This document shows positions 17,007-25,087 of a stretch of 64,000 nucleotides of DNA, piece by piece. Below the pieces are notes generated by a model. That model did not search any database. It saw only the letters and a program-made list of their open reading frames with translations, and had not been told where the DNA came from. The position numbers were made by a program, and so were the translations under genes. The stretch covers positions 1 through 64,000 of the forward strand of contig JACJYC010000016.1 of NCBI GenBank assembly GCA_020636325.1, in the 5' to 3' direction. This DNA comes from Lewinellaceae bacterium (GTDB taxonomy: Bacteria; Bacteroidota; Bacteroidia; Chitinophagales; Saprospiraceae). Position 1 is the stretch's first letter, and each line of letters opens with the position of its first letter.

Positions 17007-19460
17007 ATGAAATTTTTTACACGACAGCGCTCCGGATACCGGCTTATTAAAAGCATAATGCCCTTGATCTTTGCTGTGTTTTCAGCCGTTTCGGGCACAG
17101 GCCAGCATACAAGGGACTCTATCATCAGGATCGGTACGCCCGAAATGACGAGCTCGGCCAGGAAAGCCGTCCTGAGCGGTCAGCTGAGCAATCCCGTCAC
17201 CGGGGAAATACTGGCAGGCGCTACGGTGTTTGTCAAGGACCTTGGCCTGGGTACGGCAACGAACGAGAGCGGCCGGTACGCCCTTATCCTGCCGGTCGGT
17301 ATGCACGAACTGGTATTTTCCAGTATCGGCCTGGAAGAAAAAAACAGAAAGGTTGAGCTCTATACGGACGGCGTCCTGGACATCGGCCTGGAAGAGCGGT
17401 CCTTCAGCCTGGAGGAAGTGGTGGTGAGCGCCAAACCTTCTGACCAGAATATCTCCGATGTCCGGGCCGGCGCCATCCAGATGAACATCGAGGATATCCG
17501 AAAATTGCCGTCCTTCCTGGGCGAACTCGATGTGATGAAGAGCCTGCTGACGATGCCCGGCGTCAGTACGATCGGCGAGGGCGCAGGCGGCATCAATGTC
17601 CGCGGCGGGAAGATCGACCAGAACCTGGTGCTGTTTGAAGGCGCGCAACTGTTCAATACTTCTCACGCATTGGGGCTGTTCTCGGTATTCAATCCCGATG
17701 TGGTCGACGGCTTCACCCTCTACAAAGGCAGCGTTCCGGCCCAATACGGCGGGCGGACCTCTTCGGTTCTGGAAGTGGGAACCAAATCCGGCGATTTTAA
17801 CCGGATCAAATTCAAGGCCGGCCTGGGACCCGTTACCAGCCGCATGCTGGTGGAGGGCCCGATCTTCAAGGAAAAAACCTCCTTCCTGGTGGGTGGAAGG
17901 GCCTCTTATTCCAACTGGATACTGCGGTCGTTCGAACGCCCCGAGATCCGGGATAGCCGGGCCAGTTTCTACGACCTGAACGCCGTACTCACCCATCGCC
18001 TGAACCAGAACAACACCCTCACCCTGACCAACTACCTGAGTCACGATTTTTTCCGGTATTCGACGGAGTTCGGTTACGACTGGAACACGCGGTCGACCAC
18101 TTTGCGATGGAACAGCATCCTCAGTCCCGGTTTTTCCTTTGCGACAACGGCGGTACTGGGCAGCTACAAAAGCCTTCTGTTCATTCCTCAGGGCGTGGAT
18201 GCCTATGATTTCAGGAACGGACAGGAATATCTGCAATTCAAACAGGATTTTGCCTGGCATCCCGGCGATAAACACCTGATCCATTTCGGCGCCGAATTCG
18301 TTCGGTATAAAAACCGGCCCGACGAGATCGCGCCCCGGGGGGATGATTCAGGCATTGTTGCGCAGGAGGTGAAAAGGGACATCGGCAGGGAACTGGCCCT
18401 GTTCATCAACGATGACCTGGATATTTCGCCCAGGCTCGCCCTGTCTGTCGGCCTTCGTTTTTCGATGTTCCAGGCCGTCGGCCCCGACCGGATTTTTACT
18501 TATGAGGAAGGCGCGCCGTTGACCGAACAAAACATCATAGATACGGTCGATTACGCTTCCGGCGAGGTCATTCGCTCCTACTCGGGGCTGGAACCGCGCC
18601 TGTCCTTGCGGTACCGGATCGGGAAAAGCGCATCGGTCAAGTTGAGCTATAACCGGATGCGGCAATACATTCACCTGGTTTCCAATACCGCGGCTACAAC
18701 CCCTGTGGACATCTGGCAGTTGAGCGGCAAATACATCCCGCCGCAGGTAGCGGATAACTTTTCGCTTGGGTTCTTCCGCAATTTCGCCGACAATGCTGTT
18801 GAGACTTCTGTGGAAGGATTTTACCGCAGCATCGACAACCTGGTGGACTACAAGGATTTTGCGCAATTGCTGCTGAACGATCACCTGGAAACCGACCTGC
18901 TGTTCGGCAACGGAAGGGCCTACGGCGCTGAATTCCTCCTGAAAAAGAATACAGGAAGGCTTACCGGATGGCTCTCTTACACGTATACCCGATCGCTGAT
19001 CAGGATTGCAGGAGCAACCAAAGAAACCACCGTCAATAACGGCGATTGGTACCCCTCCAATTTCGATAAGCCCCACGATTTTACCCTGGCGGCCAAGCTG
19101 CAACAAGGGAAAAGCGTTTTCTGGGGGCTCAACTTCACGTACAACACCGGCCGGCCGATCACCGCCATCGTCTCCAGTTATGAGCTGGGCAGTACAACCG
19201 TGCCCCATTATTCCAGCCGGAACGCCTACCGGATACCGGACTATTACCGGCTGGATTTCTCGTTTACGGTGGTCGGCAAAAAGCTGGTAGACCGGCGCTA
19301 CAGAGGGGAATTCACCTTCTCGGTCTACAATTTGCTGGCCAGGAAAAATGCCTTTTCGGTATACTATAAACAATTTCCAAGGATCCTGATCCCCTTGCCG
19401 GTGAAGTTATCCGTCCTTGGCTCCGTCATTCCGGCGCTAACCTATAATTTCAGCTTCTGA
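17007..19460 (+). CDS. TonB-dependent receptor with carboxypeptidase-regulatory domain (first of a mirrored pair)
   Basis: An outer-membrane TonB-dependent transporter of 817 residues. After a signal peptide it carries a carboxypeptidase-regulatory-like domain (LSGQLSNPVTGEILAGATVF, about 53-135), then a plug domain (DVMKSLLTMPGVSTIGEGA, GINVRGGKIDQNLVLFEGA, and YKGSVPAQYGGRTSSVLEV at about 240-258) and a C-terminal beta-barrel ending in LTYNFSF. It is not a SusC (no EIVVVGYGTQ, shorter barrel). The next gene, a DUF4249 lipoprotein, begins 2 bases after its stop, so the two are a translationally coupled transporter/lipoprotein pair. The cargo is unknown. Confidence 0.93.
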   Translation: MKFFTRQRSGYRLIKSIMPLIFAVFSAVSGTGQHTRDSIIRIGTPEMTSSARKAVLSGQLSNPVTGEILAGATVFVKDLGLGTATNESGRYALILPVGMHELVFSSIGLEEKNRKVELYTDGVLDIGLEERSFSLEEVVVSAKPSDQNISDVRAGAIQMNIEDIRKLPSFLGELDVMKSLLTMPGVSTIGEGAGGINVRGGKIDQNLVLFEGAQLFNTSHALGLFSVFNPDVVDGFTLYKGSVPAQYGGRTSSVLEVGTKSGDFNRIKFKAGLGPVTSRMLVEGPIFKEKTSFLVGGRASYSNWILRSFERPEIRDSRASFYDLNAVLTHRLNQNNTLTLTNYLSHDFFRYSTEFGYDWNTRSTTLRWNSILSPGFSFATTAVLGSYKSLLFIPQGVDAYDFRNGQEYLQFKQDFAWHPGDKHLIHFGAEFVRYKNRPDEIAPRGDDSGIVAQEVKRDIGRELALFINDDLDISPRLALSVGLRFSMFQAVGPDRIFTYEEGAPLTEQNIIDTVDYASGEVIRSYSGLEPRLSLRYRIGKSASVKLSYNRMRQYIHLVSNTAATTPVDIWQLSGKYIPPQVADNFSLGFFRNFADNAVETSVEGFYRSIDNLVDYKDFAQLLLNDHLETDLLFGNGRAYGAEFLLKKNTGRLTGWLSYTYTRSLIRIAGATKETTVNNGDWYPSNFDKPHDFTLAAKLQQGKSVFWGLNFTYNTGRPITAIVSSYELGSTTVPHYSSRNAYRIPDYYRLDFSFTVVGKKLVDRRYRGEFTFSVYNLLARKNAFSVYYKQFPRILIPLPVKLSVLGSVIPALTYNFSF

Positions 19461-19462
19461 TC

Positions 19463-20530
19463 ATGAAAAGAAATAACCTGCTCATATTGGCCTTGCTCCA
19501 GCTTTTTGTTTTTCACGGTTGTATCGAAGTGATCGATTTTGATACCGAAAGGGACGGCGGCAGTATCGTTATCGATGGTTCCGTCACCGAAGGAACCGGT
19601 CCGTTTGCGATCAGGCTGCGGGAAACGGCTTCCACCGACCGGATTACTTACCCCGTTTCAGGAGCCCTCATTACCCTTTTTGATGACGCCGGGAATTCAG
19701 GCGCATATCAGGAATCAGCCGATGACCCCGGGAGATACATTCTGCCGTCAGGGGTTATGACGGGCATTCCCGGGCGGGCATACCATGTGGAGATCGAAAT
19801 GCCCAATGGAAGGATTTATCAGTCCGAACCCGAAACGATGCCCAGGCTTGCCGGGGTGCAGGATTCCATTTATTTCGAATTCGGCTTCAAGGATTTTCTG
19901 AATGATATCGGCAATCCGGTTACCAAGCCGATTGTCAATGCCTATATCAACGCTGCGATCGATCAGCAACCGGGCGAGGATCTGTTCTTCAAGTGGGACG
20001 TGGAGGAGGTTTATCTGCTCTCACCGACCGACTTCCCGGATCCCTTCGGCTCCATACCGCCGCCGTGCTTTGTTTATGAATATCCCAGCGGTCAGGACTT
20101 CCAGCTGTTCGACGGCCGTGAATCCAGGTCTGCCGCCGTCCAGGGGTTGAGGGTAGCGACCCAGATCGTCGGTTTCAACTTTACGGAAAAGCACTATTTT
20201 TCGGTCTATCAGATCGGAATGACGGAAAAGGCATTTGATTATTGGAGCAAGATCCGGCAAACGGTTGCCAATGTCGGAACCATATTCGATACGCCGCCGG
20301 CGCCTGTTCAGGGAAATGTCTTCAACCCTTCCGACCCGGATGAGACCGTGTTGGGGTATTTCGGCGTCGAGGCCAGGGATACGATCCGGGCCTATGTGCT
20401 GCCGTCCGATCTGCATGTGACGGTGCTCAAGGAATGCGAGTACCGGCCCTGGGTGAATGACTATCCCGACCGCTGCCTGGACTGCCTTTCGGTACCGAAC
20501 AGCACCCATAAGCGGCCCGACTTTTTTTGA
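19463..20530 (+). CDS. DUF4249 outer membrane lipoprotein (partner of the 17007 receptor)
   Basis: A 355-residue lipoprotein (lipobox with Cys20, VFHGC) of the DUF4249 family, whose members in Bacteroidota typically sit directly beside TonB-dependent receptors. Family signs are the opening IEVIDFDTERDGGSIVIDGSVTEG, the immunoglobulin-like first domain (ALITLFDDAGNSG), and the later conserved segment that ends GNVFNPSDPDETVLGYFGVEA near residue 290. The C-terminal tail is Cys-rich (ECEYRP ... RCLDCLS). It starts 2 bases after the receptor stop, so the two are co-translated. Likely role is surface capture of the receptor's ligand by analogy with SusD, but this has to be treated as inference for the family. 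Confidence 0.9.
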   Translation: MKRNNLLILALLQLFVFHGCIEVIDFDTERDGGSIVIDGSVTEGTGPFAIRLRETASTDRITYPVSGALITLFDDAGNSGAYQESADDPGRYILPSGVMTGIPGRAYHVEIEMPNGRIYQSEPETMPRLAGVQDSIYFEFGFKDFLNDIGNPVTKPIVNAYINAAIDQQPGEDLFFKWDVEEVYLLSPTDFPDPFGSIPPPCFVYEYPSGQDFQLFDGRESRSAAVQGLRVATQIVGFNFTEKHYFSVYQIGMTEKAFDYWSKIRQTVANVGTIFDTPPAPVQGNVFNPSDPDETVLGYFGVEARDTIRAYVLPSDLHVTVLKECEYRPWVNDYPDRCLDCLSVPNSTHKRPDFF

Positions 20531-20544
20531 CAAAGAACAATTAA

Positions 20545-23500
20545 ATGCCGATCGGTTTGAAGCATAGAATATCAGGACTGCTCGCACTAGTATTGCTCCT
20601 CGCCGGCAGTTGCCGGAAAGCAGTCCCAACCCCGTTTACCCTGAAGAACAATACCGGCATCGATTTCCGGAACGACCTGAATGAAACCGATTCCTTCAAT
20701 ATCATCGAATACCTCTATTATTACAACGGAGCGGGCGTAGCCGCCGGCGATGTCAACAACGACGGCCTGCCGGACCTGTTCTTTACCGGTAACGAAACCT
20801 CCAACCAACTGTACCTGAACCAGGGAGGGTTCAAATTCAGGAATATCAGTGCGGAAGCCGGTGTGAAAACGGATGGGGAATGGTCAACCGGCGTCTCCAT
20901 GGCCGATGTCAACGGCGACGGCCTCCTGGATATCTACGTCTGCCAGCTCGGCGGCGGTTATAAGGGCAAGAACGGCCGCAACAAACTTTACATCAACAAC
21001 GGCGCCACTTCTGCCGGCGTCACCTTTACTGAACAAGCCCACCGGTACGGCCTCGATTTCAGCGGGTTCGGCACCCAGGCGGCCTTTTTTGATTTTGACC
21101 GCGACGGCGACCTGGACGTTTACCTCCTCAACCATTCCGTCCACTCGGTTGAAAATTACGGAAACGCCGAGATCCGCACCGTCCGGGACAGCCTCGCCGG
21201 CGACCGCCTCATGCGCAACGACAACGGCCGGTTCACCGACGTCAGCCAGGCCGCCGGCATCTACGGCAGCCGCATCGGATTCGGACTCGGCATCGGCATT
21301 GCCGACCTGAACGCGGACGGCTGGCCCGATATTTACATCTCCAACGACTTTCACGAAAACGACTACCTCTATCTCAATAACGGCGACGGCACCTTTACCG
21401 AATCCCTCGAAAAAACAATAGGCCATACCAGCCAGTTCTCCATGGGCAACGCCCTGGCCGATTACAACAACGACGGCCTGCCCGATATCGTGACCATGGA
21501 CATGAAACCGGAGGATGAGATCATCTCCAAAAGCTCGGTGGGCGCCGAACCCTACAATATCTATCAGCTCAAGCGCCGCTTCGGGTATTACCACCAGTTT
21601 CCAAGGAATATGCTCCAACTGAACCAGGGCATCGGCAGCGAGAATAAACCGGCCTTTTCGGAGATCGGCGAACTGGCAGGCATCGACGCTACCGACTGGA
21701 GCTGGTCGCCGCTGCTGGAAGACCTCGACAACGACGGCTGGAAGGACCTCTTCATCACCAACGGCATCTGGCGCAGGCCCAATGACCTGGATTATCTGCG
21801 CTATTCTTCCGACCGCCAGATCAGGAACGCCGCCACAGACCTCGAAATGGCCGCCAAAATGCCCGAAGGCAAAATGACCAATTATGCCTTCCGGAACAAG
21901 GGCGATATGACATTTGAAAATGTTTCCGCAGCCTGGGGGTTCGACCTGCCCGGCGTTTCCAACGGCGCCGTTTTCGCCGACCTGGATAACGACGGCGACA
22001 AAGATCTGGTCATCAACAACCTGAATGCACCGGCCTCCGTCTACGAAAACCGGGCTACCGGAGAAAACGGATTCCTCAAGATCCGGCTGGAAGGCCTGCC
22101 GCCCAATACCTTCGGAATCGGAGCCAAGGTCGAGATCACGACAGGCGATAACCATGCTTTCCAGGAACTGTTCACCGCCCGGGGGTTCATGTCGTCAACA
22201 GAGCCGGTCATGGTCTTCGGGATCGGTACGGCGCCGGAAATCGACCGGCTGAAGGTAACCTGGCCGACCGGGAAAACCAGCCTGCTGGAACACGTTCAAC
22301 CCAACCAGGTTTTAACCGTCCGGGAATCGGAAAGCGTTGTCCTGCCCGGCGAAAAAGGAAGCCGGACTGCGGAAGCGGCTATGCCCGGGAGCGCGCTGGG
22401 CCTGGGTTTTGTTCACCAGGAAAACAAGTTTGACGATTTTGAATACGAAAAACTGATGCCCCATCTGCTGTCCACCCAGGGCCCCCGGATGGCGATCGCC
22501 GACGTGAACGGCGACGGCTGGGATGACCTGTACATCTGCGGGGCTGCCGGCCAGCCGGGTGCGCTGTATGTGCAGACCGGCGGTGGCGGATTCGGCCAGG
22601 CGCCCGTGTCCTTTGCCGAAAATGCGCAGAGCGAAGAAACAGCCGCCGTATTCTTTGACGCGGACGGCGACGGCGACCAGGACCTCTACGTCGTTTGCGG
22701 CGGGGTGGAATTTCCCCGGCAGTCGCCTTTGTTTCAGGACAGGCTCTATTTGAACGACGGCGCCGGCAACCTCCAATACGCTCCGGCCGCCCTGCCGGTT
22801 ATCCATAACAACGGAGCGTGCGCGGTTCCGCTGGATTTCAACGGCGACGGCGCAACGGACCTCTTTGTCGGTACGCGATCCATCCCCGGATCGTACGGGC
22901 TCGACCCCCAGAGCACCCTGTTGGAAAACAGCGGCAACGGCGTCTTTCGGGACGTAACGGCTGACCTGCTCCCCGAACAGGGTAAACTGGGCATGGTGTC
23001 GGATGCCTGTTTGTTGAACCAAAACGGAAAACTTGTCCTTGCGGTAGTAGGGGAGTGGATGCCGGTAAAAATACTCACCCCCTCGAAAGACGCCTGGCGG
23101 TCGGCCGACCTCCCCGATTCGCGCGGCTGGTGGAACCGCGTAGCCGCCGCCGACCTCAACGCCGACGGTGAGGATGACCTGATATTGGGCAACCTGGGCC
23201 TGAACACCAGCCTGCGGGCCTCAGTGGCCGAACCCATCGGCCTGTACGTGAAAGACTTCGACGGCAACCAGAAAACCGACCCCATCCTGACCTGGTACCG
23301 GCAGGGCAAAGAATATGTTTTTGTTTCTACGGATGATTTGGTCGGCCAATTGCCCGCAATCCGGAAATTATTCAGGGATTATTCCGATTTTGCCGAACTT
23401 ACATTCCACGAGATCTTCAAACCTGCTGCATTGGAAGGAGCGGTCGTCAAGAAGGTTGAGCTGTTGGCCTCTTGTCTGGCCCTGAGCGACGGCACGGGCG

Positions 23501-23850
23501 GGTACCGGTTGAGCCGGTTGCCGGTCAACGCGCAGTTCAGCCCGGTATTCGGCATCCTGGCGGATGACCTGACCGGCGACAGCCGTCCGGATATCCTGCT
23601 GGCCGGCAACCTTTCCGGCGTCCGGCCCGACCTGGGGACTTACGACGCCTCCAGGGGCACGCTTTTGGAGGGCGACGGCAGCGGCGGCTTCAGGAGCGGA
23701 GAGAAAAAACGGGCGGCCTGGCAGATCAGCGGAGAAGTGCGGGATATCAAAACCATCAAAACCCCGAAAGGCTCGCTCGTTGTGATCGCCCGGAATAATG
23801 CGGGCATGTTGGTATTGAAAAAACAGGAAAACCAGCCGGTGGAGAATTAA
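20545..23850 (+). CDS. Giant FG-GAP/VCBS–ASPIC surface lipoprotein (paralogue C)
   Basis: An 1,101-residue paralogue of the genes at 7638 and 11609 (lipobox Cys23, LAGSC). The first half keeps all seven DxDxDG repeats (DVNNDGLPDLFF, DVNGDGLLDIYVC, DFDRDGDLDVYLLN, DLNADGWPDIYIS and so on) and the ASPIC/UnbV segment (FTARGFMSS ... VFGIGT). The second half is more divergent: one repeat has lost its acidic ligands (ACLLNQNGKLVLAVVGEW) and the last is weak (DLTGDSRPDILLAG). It is the most distant of the three, and is flanked on both sides by DUF4249 genes. It probably forms calcium-stabilised double propellers on the cell surface; ligand unknown. Confidence 0.92.
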   Translation: MPIGLKHRISGLLALVLLLAGSCRKAVPTPFTLKNNTGIDFRNDLNETDSFNIIEYLYYYNGAGVAAGDVNNDGLPDLFFTGNETSNQLYLNQGGFKFRNISAEAGVKTDGEWSTGVSMADVNGDGLLDIYVCQLGGGYKGKNGRNKLYINNGATSAGVTFTEQAHRYGLDFSGFGTQAAFFDFDRDGDLDVYLLNHSVHSVENYGNAEIRTVRDSLAGDRLMRNDNGRFTDVSQAAGIYGSRIGFGLGIGIADLNADGWPDIYISNDFHENDYLYLNNGDGTFTESLEKTIGHTSQFSMGNALADYNNDGLPDIVTMDMKPEDEIISKSSVGAEPYNIYQLKRRFGYYHQFPRNMLQLNQGIGSENKPAFSEIGELAGIDATDWSWSPLLEDLDNDGWKDLFITNGIWRRPNDLDYLRYSSDRQIRNAATDLEMAAKMPEGKMTNYAFRNKGDMTFENVSAAWGFDLPGVSNGAVFADLDNDGDKDLVINNLNAPASVYENRATGENGFLKIRLEGLPPNTFGIGAKVEITTGDNHAFQELFTARGFMSSTEPVMVFGIGTAPEIDRLKVTWPTGKTSLLEHVQPNQVLTVRESESVVLPGEKGSRTAEAAMPGSALGLGFVHQENKFDDFEYEKLMPHLLSTQGPRMAIADVNGDGWDDLYICGAAGQPGALYVQTGGGGFGQAPVSFAENAQSEETAAVFFDADGDGDQDLYVVCGGVEFPRQSPLFQDRLYLNDGAGNLQYAPAALPVIHNNGACAVPLDFNGDGATDLFVGTRSIPGSYGLDPQSTLLENSGNGVFRDVTADLLPEQGKLGMVSDACLLNQNGKLVLAVVGEWMPVKILTPSKDAWRSADLPDSRGWWNRVAAADLNADGEDDLILGNLGLNTSLRASVAEPIGLYVKDFDGNQKTDPILTWYRQGKEYVFVSTDDLVGQLPAIRKLFRDYSDFAELTFHEIFKPAALEGAVVKKVELLASCLALSDGTGGYRLSRLPVNAQFSPVFGILADDLTGDSRPDILLAGNLSGVRPDLGTYDASRGTLLEGDGSGGFRSGEKKRAAWQISGEVRDIKTIKTPKGSLVVIARNNAGMLVLKKQENQPVEN

Positions 23851-23913
23851 CCGCTCTCCCGCGCTGCCTATTTTGGCCGGCAATAGGTCGCCGGACATAA
23901 AAATCCAGAAAAA

Positions 23914-25032
23914 ATGGTATTTCGTTGGAGATCGTTATTGCTTTTTGCCCTTTTCGGGCTCACTACCTGCATCGACCCCGTTGCGCCGGATTATAATTAT
24001 CTGTCCGGATTCGTCTTTATCGAAGGAGAGGTGACGGATAAACCCGGCGAAACCGCCGTGAGGATCAGTGAATCCGTGTTATCCTTCGGGCAATACAGCT
24101 TTTCCCCCATTTCGGGCGCCTCCGTACGGGTCATTGAAACGGGCGGCCCGGAACTGACCCTGGCGGAAACCCCCGCAGAATCCGGGACCTATAAGGCCCC
24201 TTCCGGTTTTGCCGGGCAGACGGGGAATGAGTACCGGCTGGAAATCGTTTTTCCGGACGGGCGGCAGTACCTTTCCACGCCTGAAATGCTGCCCAAGGCG
24301 GTTGAGCTGGATACCATAATCCCCGATTTCGATCCGGAATACGAATACAACGACAAGAAAAAGGAATTCCACGGCGCACACCGCATCCGGGGCGAGTGGC
24401 AGGATCCGCCCGGGGAGAAGAACTATTACGAATGGCGCTTCCTCGTTTACAAGAAAGCCTTGTTCTGCGCTTCCTGTTTCGGCGGCATCTACCGGAACGG
24501 CGAATGCCAGCCCGTCGCCTCCCTGTCGGCCAGCAACCGGTACGATTATCTTTGTTCCGAGCCTTGCTGGACCATTTCGCCGGGAGAATCGGTCAATGTT
24601 TTTTCCGACGAATTTGTGGACGGCAACCGGGTGACCGGCCGGGAAGTCGCGGTGCTGCCCTTTGAAAGCCGCTACCCGGCGCTGGTACTGGTCAGCCAGT
24701 ATTCCATTACGCTTGATCACTACCGGTTCAAGCTTTTGCTGCAAAACCTTTCTGCCGAAACCGGCGGGCTGAATGCAACGCCGCCCGCTGCCATCATCGG
24801 GAATATTGTCAATGCGAATGACCCGGAAGAAAAGGTCCTGGGGTATTTCGGCGCCTCAGCCAACCGGAGCAAATACGTGTATATCGACCGGGTGAACACC
24901 CCGGGGACGCCTTTCGGCGGGTATACCCCGAATTTCGAACCGCCGCCGCCGCCGCCGGCTTCCACGCCTACCGCGCCGTGCATGGAAACCGAAACCCGTA
25001 CCGGCATCAAACCGGAAGGCTGGCCGAATTGA
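23914..25032 (+). CDS. DUF4249 outer membrane lipoprotein (partner of the 25088 receptor)
   Basis: A 372-residue lipoprotein (Cys19, GLTTC) of the DUF4249 family. It shares with the gene at 19463 the opening SGFVFIEGEVTDKPGETAV, an immunoglobulin-like N-terminal domain, and the late segment GNIVNANDPEEKVLGYFGAS, but has a longer Cys-rich insertion (KALFCASCFGG ... YDYLCSEPCW) and a proline-rich C-terminal tail (EPPPPPPASTPTAPC). It lies 63 bases after the FG-GAP gene and 55 bases before a TonB-dependent receptor, so here the lipoprotein precedes its receptor, the reverse of the 17007/19463 pair. Function is ligand capture by inference from the family's gene neighbourhoods. Confidence 0.88.
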   Translation: MVFRWRSLLLFALFGLTTCIDPVAPDYNYLSGFVFIEGEVTDKPGETAVRISESVLSFGQYSFSPISGASVRVIETGGPELTLAETPAESGTYKAPSGFAGQTGNEYRLEIVFPDGRQYLSTPEMLPKAVELDTIIPDFDPEYEYNDKKKEFHGAHRIRGEWQDPPGEKNYYEWRFLVYKKALFCASCFGGIYRNGECQPVASLSASNRYDYLCSEPCWTISPGESVNVFSDEFVDGNRVTGREVAVLPFESRYPALVLVSQYSITLDHYRFKLLLQNLSAETGGLNATPPAAIIGNIVNANDPEEKVLGYFGASANRSKYVYIDRVNTPGTPFGGYTPNFEPPPPPPASTPTAPCMETETRTGIKPEGWPN

Positions 25033-25087
25033 TCGTCCGCCCGCTGAACCCCGGATCAAAGCGAAAAACAACAATAAAACAAGGAAA